Assembly (NCBI RefSeq): GCF_013376005.1
Contig: NZ_JABMJK010000020.1
Coordinates: 29,329-93,328, forward strand
Source: Duganella sp. SG902
GTDB lineage: Bacteria; Pseudomonadota; Gammaproteobacteria; Burkholderiales; Burkholderiaceae_D
Direction: 5' to 3'
DNA: 64,000 nt
Part shown: one piece after another, positions 25,692 through 33,996 of the stretch
How positions within the stretch are numbered: position 1 is the stretch's first letter
How the letters are laid out: every line of letters starts with the position of its first letter
Translations under genes and position numbers: made by a program
Notes under the pieces: generated by a model
The model's input: only the letters and a program-made list of their open reading frames with translations
The model's database searches: none
What the model was told of the DNA's origin: nothing

Positions 25692-26533
25692 CCCACCATC
25701 GCACGGCGCAGGTGGCCGGCCTCACGCTGTTTTACCGCGAGGCCGGGCCGGCCGACGCACCGGTGGTGGTCCTGCTGCATGGCTTCCCCAGTTCGTCGCA
25801 CATGTTCCGCCACCTGATCCCGGCGCTGGCTGACCGGTATCGCGTGATTGCGCCCGACCTGCCAGGCTTCGGCCTGTCGGACATGCCGCCGCTGGCGGAT
25901 TTCCCGTACAGCTTTGCGGCCTTCGCGGACATCGTCGATCAACTGCTGGCGCAGTTGGGCGCCGAAAGTTACGCGCTGTATGTGATGGATTACGGCGCGC
26001 CGGTCGGCTTGCGCCTGGCGCTGCTGCATCCTGAACGCGTGTCGGCCCTTATCATTCAGAACGGTAATGCCTACGAAGCCGGCATGGGCGACTTCTGGGC
26101 CACCACGCGCGCGCTGTGGGAGGACAACAGCGCGGCCAACCGGGACGCCATGCGGCCTTTCCTCAAGCTGGACGCCACCCGTTTCCAGTATCTGGCAGGG
26201 GTGAAGGACGAGACCAGAATCGATCCGGCCGCCTGGATACACGACCAGTTTTTCCTCGACCGCCCCGGCAACGACGAAATCCAGCTGGCCATCATGTACG
26301 ACTACCGCACCAATGTCGCGCTGTATCCGGCCTTCCATGACTACTTCCGGGTGTTTCAACCGCCCGCGCTGATCTTATGGGGTGTCAACGATCCGATCTT
26401 CCTGCCCGAAGGCGCGCAAGCCTTCCTGCGCGATTTGCCGCGGGCCGAGCTGCACCACCTCGATACTGGCCATTTCGCGCTGGAAGACAAGACGGACGAA
26501 ATGGTGCCGCTGATCCGACAATTCCTCAAATAA
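25688..26533 (+). CDS. Cytoplasmic alpha/beta hydrolase, paralogue of the preceding gene
   Basis: 281 residues, no signal peptide. Shares long stretches with its upstream neighbour (FYREAGPA, HGFPSSSHMFR, MDYGAPVG, ERV, IIQNGNAY, GHFALED). Catalytic residues by analogy: Asp101 (VMDYGAP), Asp in GVNDPIF and His262. The tandem copies suggest an older duplication, with the first copy gaining (or the second losing) a signal peptide. Translationally coupled to the first copy and followed by an isochorismatase-fold gene 12 bp on. Confidence 0.88.
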   Translation: MTHHRTAQVAGLTLFYREAGPADAPVVVLLHGFPSSSHMFRHLIPALADRYRVIAPDLPGFGLSDMPPLADFPYSFAAFADIVDQLLAQLGAESYALYVMDYGAPVGLRLALLHPERVSALIIQNGNAYEAGMGDFWATTRALWEDNSAANRDAMRPFLKLDATRFQYLAGVKDETRIDPAAWIHDQFFLDRPGNDEIQLAIMYDYRTNVALYPAFHDYFRVFQPPALILWGVNDPIFLPEGAQAFLRDLPRAELHHLDTGHFALEDKTDEMVPLIRQFLK

Positions 26534-26545
26534 AGGAGAACTACC

Positions 26546-27226
26546 ATGCAAACCACTTCAACGGCAAAGACCAGCGTGCTGGCAACCGGCGGCGGCGCGC
26601 GCCTGCTGGACCCGGCGGACACCCAAGTGCTGCTGCTCGATCATCAGTCCGGCCTGTTCCAGACCGTCAAGGATATTCCGGTCGCTGACCTGCGGCGCAA
26701 TGTGGCCATGATCGCCCGGCTGTGCACCTTGCTGAAGATTCCGGTCATCACCACCGCCTCGGAACCGGCCGGCAGCAACGGTCCGCTGATGCCGGAAATT
26801 CACGAGCTGGCGCCGCATGCGGTCTACGTGCCCCGCAAAGGCGAAGTCAACGCCTGGGACAACGAGGACTTCGTCGCCCAGGTGCGCGCGACCGGCCGCA
26901 AAACGCTGGTGATGGCGGGCGTCTGGACCAGCGTGTGCGTGATGTTCCCCGCGCTAGACGCGGTGGCGGCCGGCTACGACGTCTATGCCGTCATCGACGC
27001 CTCCGGCGACCCGAGCGAGATGGCGTCGCGCGTATCGCTGGCGCGCTTCGTGCAGGGCGGCGTCAAGCCGACCAGCAGCAACGCGTTGCTGTCGGAAATG
27101 CACCGCACCTGGGCGCGCCCGGAGGCAGCCGACCTCGCGCAGCTGTATGCGCTGGCGGCGCCAAATTATGCGGCGGTGATGGAGAGCTACGCACGGGCGC
27201 AGCAGGCCGCCAGGGACAGGGTTTAA
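26546..27226 (+). CDS. Isochorismatase-family (YcaC-like) cysteine hydrolase
   Basis: 226-residue cytoplasmic hydrolase with the family triad Asp32 (LLDHQSG), Lys98 (PRKGEVNAW) and Cys131 (WTSVCV). The Trp-rich RKGEVNAWDNEDF loop is typical of YcaC-type members, octameric enzymes whose physiological substrate is unclear. A GGAG site precedes ATG 26546. Part of the four-gene hydrolase operon. Confidence 0.9.
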   Translation: MQTTSTAKTSVLATGGGARLLDPADTQVLLLDHQSGLFQTVKDIPVADLRRNVAMIARLCTLLKIPVITTASEPAGSNGPLMPEIHELAPHAVYVPRKGEVNAWDNEDFVAQVRATGRKTLVMAGVWTSVCVMFPALDAVAAGYDVYAVIDASGDPSEMASRVSLARFVQGGVKPTSSNALLSEMHRTWARPEAADLAQLYALAAPNYAAVMESYARAQQAARDRV

Positions 27227-27236
27227 GGAGTTGGTC

Positions 27237-27845
27237 ATGACATACGGATTCATGGATGTGGCGCGCACGCCGGCGGTACGCGCCGCGCAGGCCGAGATGG
27301 GCGCGGATCACCTCTGGGCCGATTTCACGGGGCACCGCGACTTCGATCGCTTCACCGATCAGGAGGAGGCCTTCATCGCGCGGCAGGATACGCTGTACCT
27401 GGCCTCCGTGTCGGAAACCGGCTGGCCCTACGTCCAGCATCGCGGCGGACCAGCCGGGTTCGTGAAAATGGTTGACGACCAGACCCTGGCCTTCGCCGAT
27501 TACCGTGGCAACCGGCAGTACATCAGCACTGGCAATTTCAAGGCCAACGACCGCGCCTGTATCATCATGGTCGACTATCCGCGCCGCGCCAGGCTGAAGA
27601 TTTACGTCCACGTTGAAAAGCTGGCGCTGGACGCCGACCCGCAACTGGCCGAACGCGTGCTGGACCCGGACTACGGAGCGGTGCCGGAGCGGATCTTCAG
27701 GCTGCGGCTGCAGGCCTTCGACTGGAACTGCCCGCAGCACATTACACGGCGCTACACAGAGTCCCAGATCGCCACCGTGGTCGATCCCTTACGCGAGCGT
27801 ATTGCACAACTGGAGCGGGAGAATGCCGCGTTGCGGCACGCCTGA
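27237..27845 (+). CDS. Pyridoxamine 5'-phosphate oxidase-family (FMN-binding) protein
   Basis: 203 residues with the split-barrel flavin fold of PPOX-class proteins: EAFIARQDTLYLASVSETGWPYVQHRGG, FADYRGNRQYIS, and a C-terminal coiled-coil tail (ERIAQLERENAALRH). The start is ATG 27237 (AAGGAG 6 nt upstream) rather than the upstream in-frame TTG. Last gene of the operon; its stop lies only 6 bp from the stop of the converging histidine kinase. Relatives act as flavin reductases or uncharacterised oxidases. Confidence 0.85.
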   Translation: MTYGFMDVARTPAVRAAQAEMGADHLWADFTGHRDFDRFTDQEEAFIARQDTLYLASVSETGWPYVQHRGGPAGFVKMVDDQTLAFADYRGNRQYISTGNFKANDRACIIMVDYPRRARLKIYVHVEKLALDADPQLAERVLDPDYGAVPERIFRLRLQAFDWNCPQHITRRYTESQIATVVDPLRERIAQLERENAALRHA

Positions 27846-27851
27846 ACTGCC

Positions 27852-30833
27852 TTATTCATAGGCTAGCCGGCCCGGCAAGGTGACGACCACGCTGGTGCCC
27901 ACACCTGGCGTGCTGTGGATCGCCAGCTTGGCGTTGATCCGGGCAGCGCGCTCGCGCATGCCGGTAATACCCCAATGCCGTTCCCGTCGTCCTGTTTTTC
28001 TTACCGTGTCGTCCAGCCCTTTGCCCTGGTCGCGGACTTCCATTGAGAACATCGTGGCGCCATAGCACAGTTTCACAACCAGCACTTTAGTGCCAGAGTG
28101 GCGCAGCGCATTGCTGATCGCCTCCTTGGCGATGGGGAACAATTCTTCTTGCACATGGACCTGCAGCTGACGGCGTGCGCCTTCCTCTTCCAGCAAGCAT
28201 TCCACACCATAGGGCAGGGCGGCATTGTCACCAAACGTTCTCAGCGCCGACGCAAGATCGTCGCGGTAGAGATGATTAACGCGCAACTCCATCAGTTCCT
28301 CGCGGCCTTCCTCCACCACGGCGTCCGCCGCGTCCAGCGCATCGTCGATCTTTTGCTGGACAGCGTCATCTTTCGGCAAATCCGCCTTGATACTGTGGAA
28401 GCGAAGACTCAGGCTCAGCACGCTTTGCAGGAAGGTGTCGTGCAGGGTCCGTGCAATGCGCTCTCGTTCATCGATGCGCGTGCGCAGGCGCTCGATCGCG
28501 CGCGCGGTCATTTGCTCCAGCCGCCGCAGGTATAGCAGGTAGAGCCCCCCGGCCAGCATGCTGGCGCACAGCAGCTTGAACCACATGGTCTGGTAAAACG
28601 CTGGCGCAATGTAGAAACTCAAGCTGGCGGGCGCATCGCTCCAGACGCCGTCCTCATTGGCGGCCATCACTTCGAAGCGGTAATGGCCAGGACCAAGGTT
28701 GGTATAGAAAGTTTGCCGTAAGCCGCCGGCGTCGCGCCACTCATGATCCTGGCCGATTAGCCGGGTGCGAAAACGCGCCCGTTCAGGAATCGACAATACG
28801 GCGGCGGTAAAATCGATATGCAGGTTCTGGGTGTGCCGGGGGAGTTCTATGCCGTTTGCGGCGCGATAGCGCTGGCGGTCTGTGTGCAGCCAGGTGACGA
28901 GCGGTGTGGGCGCAACCCGATTGCGGCTGATCTGGCGCGGATCGATCAGGCCGACGCTGCTTGAGGTGGCGTACCACAGGCGGCCGTCGTCCGCCTCGAT
29001 CAAGGTGTTCAGCGGGCGCAGTTGCTGGGCCGCGCCGGTATAGCCGTCCAGATAGTCGAAGTGTTGGACCGAGACCTTGTCGGCGCCGTTCCGTGCGGCG
29101 GCGAGCTGGGCCGCATCGATGCGGACCAAACCGTCGGAGCAATGCATCCACAGTTCGCCTTGCGCCGTCTGGACGAGGCCGGAAACGCCGGAAAAGGGGC
29201 GGCCGGAGCTATCCTTGATCGCGACAAAACGCCCCCGGTGAAAATATGCCAGGCCTTGGTCGCCACCGACCCACAGGGTGCCGCGCCGGCTGAACATGGC
29301 CAGCACGTTGCCAACCGTCAGGCCATCGGAGGAATCGAACTGCTGGATCTTGCCGTGCTGTAGCATGGCCATTCTATTGTTGGTGTAGCCGAACCAAAGC
29401 CGTTCTTGGGCGTCGGAATGAAGCGATAACGCGGTACGTTCCGCCAACGCCGCATGGCCACCACCCGCATCCCACACACCATTGTTGAAGGTATAGACGC
29501 CGCGTTGTGCGATCGACACCCACAGCGAACCATCGGCCGCCACCGCGAGAGCCTGCGTTGCCTGGTCTTGCAACCTCGGCGGGTATGGCCAAAGCCGTAC
29601 CTTGCCGTCTCGCCTGCGCCACAGCCAATGAGGATCGCCGAACCACAGCGTGCCATCCGGTGCGCGCGCGCCAGCGGTGGCGGAATACATATCACTGGCG
29701 ATACGCCGGCCATCGGCCGCGGTGGCAAAGGTTGGCGGCGAGATCGGGTCCTTCGACGAATGGCTGCTGATCCAGACTTCGCCGTCGGGGCCTGGCATGA
29801 TACTGAAATCTGTGCTCCCCGCAGGCATGTCCTGCGGAAGAAGACGGGTTTCCCGAATCCGGTCAACGCCGTTCTCGGTGATAAACCACAAGTTGCCTTC
29901 GCGGTCTTCAAGCGGCGGCCGGTAGACGCGGACGGCGCTGAAATCGTGCGGTGCGAGAAATTGCCTCTTCAGTTGTAAGCCGGGACTGTACAGGTGCAGA
30001 CCGTCCCCCTGACCGATCCACCATGCGTTGCGGCGATCACGGTGCACGCTATAAGGCGTGGCAACCGTGGCGGGCAGGGTAGGCACCGTGACGCTGTCCG
30101 TCGTGGGATCATATAAACGCGGCGGCATGCCGAATCTAAATATGAGGACTTTGCCGTCCGCCAGCAACTGACTGGGCTGCATACTGCCAAAGTCGCTGAC
30201 GCGCCGGAATCTATGCGTGCCGGGGAGATTGCGATAGACGCCCGTAAGGTGCGTTACCAACAGACTGCCGTCATGCAAAATGTTGAGATGAGGCTGGTCG
30301 CCGGCGGGTAAGCCATCGGCCGGCGACACCTGTCGCCAACGGGCGCCGTCCAACCAATAAATCCCGGAAGCACTGGAAAACCACATCGTTCCGTCGCTGG
30401 TTTTTCCGAACCGTGAGATGGCACTTGGCGGCACGCCTTCCGCTTCGCGGTAGTGCCGTACCGTGCCACGGTCAAACACCGAGATGCCGCCATGTTCGTA
30501 GCCCACCCATAGCGCGTCACCAAACAAGGCCAGCGAGTACACATTGGGAGACAATAAGCGGTGACCGGCGATGTCATCCATGCGCTCGAAACGGACACCG
30601 TCAAACCGGAACAGTCCGTTGACGGCGCCAAACCAGAGCATGCCAGTTCGGTCCTGCAGCATGGCGCTGGCGTCGGACGGCGCCCCGTCACGGTTGCTCC
30701 AGGCCTGGTGGAACGGGCTTGACTTCCAGAACGGCATCGGCTCAACAGCCGATTTGGCGGGCTGGAAAAATGCCATCAGTACCATTGAGGTGCCAGCCCA
30801 GACGTTCAGTATTTTTTTTGAACGTGACCTCAT
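27852..30833 (-). CDS. Beta-propeller sensor histidine kinase (Reg_prop - Y_Y_Y - HisKA_3 - HATPase)
   Basis: 993-residue membrane kinase. The start at 30833 is chosen because it opens a signal/anchor segment (MRSRSKKILNVWAGTSMVLM); an in-frame extension to 31001 has no such feature and would run into the toxin gene. Two propellers of LWFG/LWVG-type repeats fill residues about 40-640, then a Y_Y_Y domain, a transmembrane helix (FKLLCASMLAGGLYLLYL), a HisKA_3 dimerisation helix with His798 (ERIARTLHDTFLQ) and a HATPase_c domain (NALRHSGTK, GKGLDD, GITGMRERA). Such kinases pair with NarL-type regulators; none is adjacent, but one lies at 23835 and another at 10998. A periplasmic, possibly glycan-derived signal is likely. 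Confidence 0.92.
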   Translation of the reverse strand: MRSRSKKILNVWAGTSMVLMAFFQPAKSAVEPMPFWKSSPFHQAWSNRDGAPSDASAMLQDRTGMLWFGAVNGLFRFDGVRFERMDDIAGHRLLSPNVYSLALFGDALWVGYEHGGISVFDRGTVRHYREAEGVPPSAISRFGKTSDGTMWFSSASGIYWLDGARWRQVSPADGLPAGDQPHLNILHDGSLLVTHLTGVYRNLPGTHRFRRVSDFGSMQPSQLLADGKVLIFRFGMPPRLYDPTTDSVTVPTLPATVATPYSVHRDRRNAWWIGQGDGLHLYSPGLQLKRQFLAPHDFSAVRVYRPPLEDREGNLWFITENGVDRIRETRLLPQDMPAGSTDFSIMPGPDGEVWISSHSSKDPISPPTFATAADGRRIASDMYSATAGARAPDGTLWFGDPHWLWRRRDGKVRLWPYPPRLQDQATQALAVAADGSLWVSIAQRGVYTFNNGVWDAGGGHAALAERTALSLHSDAQERLWFGYTNNRMAMLQHGKIQQFDSSDGLTVGNVLAMFSRRGTLWVGGDQGLAYFHRGRFVAIKDSSGRPFSGVSGLVQTAQGELWMHCSDGLVRIDAAQLAAARNGADKVSVQHFDYLDGYTGAAQQLRPLNTLIEADDGRLWYATSSSVGLIDPRQISRNRVAPTPLVTWLHTDRQRYRAANGIELPRHTQNLHIDFTAAVLSIPERARFRTRLIGQDHEWRDAGGLRQTFYTNLGPGHYRFEVMAANEDGVWSDAPASLSFYIAPAFYQTMWFKLLCASMLAGGLYLLYLRRLEQMTARAIERLRTRIDERERIARTLHDTFLQSVLSLSLRFHSIKADLPKDDAVQQKIDDALDAADAVVEEGREELMELRVNHLYRDDLASALRTFGDNAALPYGVECLLEEEGARRQLQVHVQEELFPIAKEAISNALRHSGTKVLVVKLCYGATMFSMEVRDQGKGLDDTVRKTGRRERHWGITGMRERAARINAKLAIHSTPGVGTSVVVTLPGRLAYE

Positions 30834-30976
30834 GTTGCTGGTGCGCGGAGACGTGAAAGCATAGTCGGAAAAGACAGCATTTAATAATCGAGTGAGAATG
30901 ATAAATCCAGGTAGGCCCGCTGGTGCTGATGGGCAATGCCTGCGGCGTGGGGCAGGCGAGCTGGTGGCTTCCGTTT

Positions 30977-31240
30977 TCAATCTCGATAGTGGTAGCGGCA
31001 AGAAATGATGATTAATTCGTCATTTTGAACTTCATAGACGAGCCGATTGGTTTCATCTATGCGTCGTGACCAGCAACCACTAAGGCTATGTTTTAATGCC
31101 TCAGGTTTTCCAATACCTTCAAAGGGATCTCTTCTGGCCGCCAGGATCAAGTCATTGATGCGCCTAAGTGTCTTTTTGTCCTGAGTTTGCCAGAAGAGAT
31201 AGCTATCCCAGGCCTCATCCGTGAACTTTAAGCTGAGCAT
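30977..31240 (-). CDS. yoeB: YoeB-type mRNA interferase toxin
   Basis: 87-residue ribosome-dependent RNase of the RelE superfamily. The start at 31240 (MLSLKFTDEAWDSYLFWQ) matches the family N-terminus; a longer in-frame start at 31267 is possible but unneeded. The signature block DPFEGIGKPEALKH, then LSGCWSRRIDETNRLVYEV, and the catalytic tail SCRYHY are intact. It overlaps the antitoxin gene by 26 bp, as usual for this pair. Local DNA is more AT-rich than the flanks, in keeping with transfer. Confidence 0.95.
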   Translation of the reverse strand: MLSLKFTDEAWDSYLFWQTQDKKTLRRINDLILAARRDPFEGIGKPEALKHSLSGCWSRRIDETNRLVYEVQNDELIIISCRYHYRD

Positions 31241-31514
31241 TTTGCGGGTCCTCCGCGCCGGAAACATTCACTAACTCCCGAGGTTGGGCTTGACCTGCGC
31301 GAGCTTGGGAAAGGGATTTGGCCAAATGCGCCGCGTTTGCGGGCGAACTCAGCAAATGCACGGTTTCAATCAGACTGTTGTAATGATCGAGGGACATGAT
31401 TACGGCGTCCGGCGCGTCTCTGCGCGAGATGATGGTGACGTCGGCATCCTCAACCACTTGATCGATGACGGCTCGCAGGCTGTTGCGGGCATCAGAAAAG
31501 TTGACGATTCTCAT
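31215..31514 (-). CDS. yefM: YefM-type antitoxin
   Basis: 99-residue Phd/YefM-family antitoxin and repressor. N-terminal DNA-binding part (NFSDARNSLRAVIDQVVEDA, ISRRDAPDAVIMSLDHYNSL) and an extended acidic C-terminus that binds YoeB. AAGGAG site upstream of ATG 31514. First gene of the two-gene operon. Confidence 0.95.
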   Translation of the reverse strand: MRIVNFSDARNSLRAVIDQVVEDADVTIISRRDAPDAVIMSLDHYNSLIETVHLLSSPANAAHLAKSLSQARAGQAQPRELVNVSGAEDPQNAQLKVHG

Positions 31515-31533
31515 GTCGTTACTCCTTTCATTT

Positions 31534-31553
31534 TTGTACTTTTAGTCGTACAA
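31534..31553. promoter_or_regulatory. Inverted repeat ahead of yefM/yoeB, likely autoregulatory operator
   Basis: TTGTAC (31534-31539) and GTACAA (31548-31553) form an inverted repeat with an 8-bp spacer, 20 bp upstream of the antitoxin start. YefM proteins are known to bind repeats with a TGTACA core. Confidence 0.6.
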
Positions 31554-31607
31554 GTGACAGTATGCCTCTAAATGGTGGGGGCGCAAACCACGCGCTGCAT
31601 AATTTGG

Positions 31608-31636
31608 TTGACGGGCGACCATGGCCTGTTTATCAT
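31608..31636 (+). promoter_or_regulatory. Sigma-70 type promoter of the lacI/ABC unit
   Basis: TTGACG (31608-31613), 17-bp spacer, TATCAT (31631-31636). Transcription would begin near 31643, inside the operator-like repeat that follows. Confidence 0.6.
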
Positions 31637-31640
31637 CTCG

Positions 31641-31660
31641 AAAAATGACAACGTTGGACA
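31641..31660 (+). promoter_or_regulatory. LacI-family operator, copy 1
   Basis: AAAAATGACAACGTTGGACA, with the central palindrome CAACGTTG typical of LacI-family operators. It overlaps the predicted transcription start of the regulator gene. Copies 2 and 3 at 36921 and 41338 are nearly identical. Confidence 0.75.
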
Positions 31661-31711
31661 TTTTGTGTCCAGCAAAGCGAATTCAACAGAAAAACGGTGG
31701 CGGGAGACGGA

Positions 31712-32737
31712 GTGGCAACAATTCATGATGTCGCTGAAAAGGCGGGCGTGTCGATCAAGACGGTGTCGCGGGTGTTAAACGGCGGTACCGAGGTGTCCGA
31801 AAAGACGCGCACCCGCATCGAGCAGGCGATGCGCGCGCTGGAATTTACACCCTCGGCGGCGGCGCGCATGCTGCGCGGGCGCCCGACAGGCCTGGTGGCG
31901 GTCATCGCCGAGCAGTTGACCACCACGCCTGACTCCACGGAGATCATCAAGGGCATTCAGCAGGTGTGCGAACAAATGGGCAAGGTGCTGCTGATCGGCG
32001 AGACCGGCGGCAGCGCCGACGTCGCCGAGCGACTGGTGGCCGACATGCGGGAACGCCGCGTCGAGGCCATGCTGTTCGCGACGCCGTTTCATCGCCAGGT
32101 CGAGCTGACCGCGGCGCTGGGCGGCACGCCCACCGCGCTGGCCAACTGTTTCGAGGGCGCGAACCGCTATCTGCAGGCGGTGCCGGATGATGAGGGCGGC
32201 GGCTACGCCGCGGCGCAAATCGTGCTGCAAGCGGGCCACCGCAAGATCGCTTTCCTGCAACTGATACCGGGCATGGTGGCGACCGGACTGCGCATGCGCG
32301 GGGTGCGGCGGGCGCTGCGCGAGCACGGCGTGACGCCCAATCCCGCGTGGCTGCTCCACGGCGCGGAAGCGGGGGAGGCCGATGAGTTTTCGCATCTGGC
32401 CGAATCGGTGGGGCGGCTGTTCGACAACGCCGACCGGCCCACCGCCATCCTGTGCGGCAACGACAAGATGGCCATGCGCGTGATTTTTATTCTGCAGCGG
32501 CGCGGCCTGCGGGTGCCGGCCGATGTGTCGATCGTCGGCTTCGACGATTTCCGGCTGATCTCCGAGGCGCTCGATCCCGGCCTGACGACGGTGGCGTTGC
32601 CCTACCGCGAGATCGGCGAGCTGGCCGGCCGCCATGTGCTCGACCCGGCCACCCAGCCGGCCGCCACCGTGCGCGTGCCGTGTGTTCCGGTCATACGCGG
32701 CACGGTGGCGGCGCCGCCGAAGAAGGTGAAGCCATGA
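31712..32737 (+). CDS. LacI-family transcriptional repressor of the fructan/sucrose locus
   Basis: 341 residues starting at GTG 31712 (GGGAG upstream); GTG 31697 is an in-frame alternative. N-terminal HTH (ATIHDVAEKAGVSIKTVSRV, then LNGG) with hinge helix (PSAAARMLRGRPTGLVAV), followed by a periplasmic-binding-protein-like sugar domain (CGNDKMAMRVIFIL, DVSIVGFDD). First gene of an operon with the ABC transporter (4-bp overlap with the binding-protein gene). The operator-like repeat at its own promoter implies autoregulation, and the same sequence ahead of the GH32 and TonB receptor genes implies that it controls the whole locus. The inducer is probably a fructose-containing sugar. Confidence 0.93.
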   Translation: MATIHDVAEKAGVSIKTVSRVLNGGTEVSEKTRTRIEQAMRALEFTPSAAARMLRGRPTGLVAVIAEQLTTTPDSTEIIKGIQQVCEQMGKVLLIGETGGSADVAERLVADMRERRVEAMLFATPFHRQVELTAALGGTPTALANCFEGANRYLQAVPDDEGGGYAAAQIVLQAGHRKIAFLQLIPGMVATGLRMRGVRRALREHGVTPNPAWLLHGAEAGEADEFSHLAESVGRLFDNADRPTAILCGNDKMAMRVIFILQRRGLRVPADVSIVGFDDFRLISEALDPGLTTVALPYREIGELAGRHVLDPATQPAATVRVPCVPVIRGTVAAPPKKVKP

Positions 32738-33996
32738 GGCGCTTGTCATGGATGCTGCTGGCGGCGCTGGCCGCGCCGGTACTGGCCGCGCCGGTGGAGA
32801 TCAAGCTGTGGCGGCACGACACCGGCGACGCCGAGATGAGCGCCGGCAAAGCCGCCGCCGAGCGTTTCAACCGTTCACAGCAGCGCTGGCGGATCCGCAT
32901 CGAGGCGATTCCGCAAGGCTCGTACACCGAGTCGATCACCGCCGCCTCGATGGTCGGGCAACTGCCATGCATCATCGCGATGGATCAGCCGACCGTGCCC
33001 AACTTCGCCTGGGCCGGCCATGTTCGGGCGCTGGACCAGTTGCTGCCGGCAGCGGCGGTGGCGCCCCTGCTTGAAGGCGGGCGCGGCACCTACAAGGGGC
33101 GGCTGTATAGCGTCGGCCAGTTCGACGTCGTGCTGGCGCTGTTCGCGCGCCGCTCCCAACTGGCCGCGCTGGGCGTGCGCGTCGCCACCATCGACCGGCC
33201 ATATACGGCGGCGGAATTCCACGACATCCTGCTGAAAGCCCGGCAAAGCGGCCGTTACAGGTTCCCGCTCGACCTGAACGGGCGGTTCAAGGGCGAGTGG
33301 TATAGCTACGCGTTCGCGCCCTGGCTGCAAAGCGCCGGCGCCGACCTGATCGACCGCGCCACGTATTTGCGGGCCGACGGTGTGCTCAACAGCGACGCCG
33401 CGCTGGAGGTGGGCCGCTATTACGGCAGACTGTTCAAGGACAAGCTGGTGGAACGCAATCCGGCCGACGACCGCGCGTTCGAGCAGGGCCGCACGCTGTT
33501 TCACTACACCGGCTCCTGGAAGGCGCGCGACTACAGCGCGCAATTCGGCGACGACCTGGTGGTGATGCCGCCGCCGGATTTCGGCCACGGTCCGAAGATC
33601 GGCGCCGCTTCCTGGCAGTGGGGCATTACCCGCAGCTGCCAGCATCCCGATGGGGCGGCCGCGTATCTGGCTTTCTTGATCTCGACGCCGGAGATGGCGG
33701 CGGCCTCGCGCGACACCGGCCTGGTGCCGGTCAGCGCCGAGAGCGCGGCATTGACCGAACACTATCGGCCGGGCGGCGACTGGCGCATCTACTTTGAATT
33801 CGCCAAACGCTACGCGGTGCCGCGGCCGGCCACCCCGGCTTATCCCGCGATGTCGGCGGCGTTCGAGAAAGCCATGGTCGACATGCGCAGCGGCAAGGAT
33901 CCGGCGGAGGCGCTGGACGAAGCGGTGGAGGCGACGGAACGCAACATCACGCGCAACAACGGCTACGGCTTCGGCGCGCCGGGAGAGGGCTTATGA
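32734..33996 (+). CDS. ABC sugar transporter, periplasmic substrate-binding protein
   Basis: 420-residue family 1 (MalE-type) binding protein with a Sec signal peptide (MRRLSWMLLAALAAPVLA). Start at 32734 overlaps the lacI stop (ATGA); a much longer upstream frame overlapping lacI is rejected. Motifs: KLWRHDTGDAEMS, AAERFN, the GSWKARDY ligand-loop region and WGITRSCQHPDGAAAYL. It feeds the two permeases encoded next; by locus context the ligand is sucrose or a short fructo-oligosaccharide. Confidence 0.9.
   Translation: MRRLSWMLLAALAAPVLAAPVEIKLWRHDTGDAEMSAGKAAAERFNRSQQRWRIRIEAIPQGSYTESITAASMVGQLPCIIAMDQPTVPNFAWAGHVRALDQLLPAAAVAPLLEGGRGTYKGRLYSVGQFDVVLALFARRSQLAALGVRVATIDRPYTAAEFHDILLKARQSGRYRFPLDLNGRFKGEWYSYAFAPWLQSAGADLIDRATYLRADGVLNSDAALEVGRYYGRLFKDKLVERNPADDRAFEQGRTLFHYTGSWKARDYSAQFGDDLVVMPPPDFGHGPKIGAASWQWGITRSCQHPDGAAAYLAFLISTPEMAAASRDTGLVPVSAESAALTEHYRPGGDWRIYFEFAKRYAVPRPATPAYPAMSAAFEKAMVDMRSGKDPAEALDEAVEATERNITRNNGYGFGAPGEGL

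Noticed and set aside
32452..32733. Upstream extension of the ABC binding-protein frame into lacI
   Set aside because: The extension is low-complexity and overlaps a conserved LacI effector domain; ATG 32734 gives a clean signal peptide and a 4-bp overlap.
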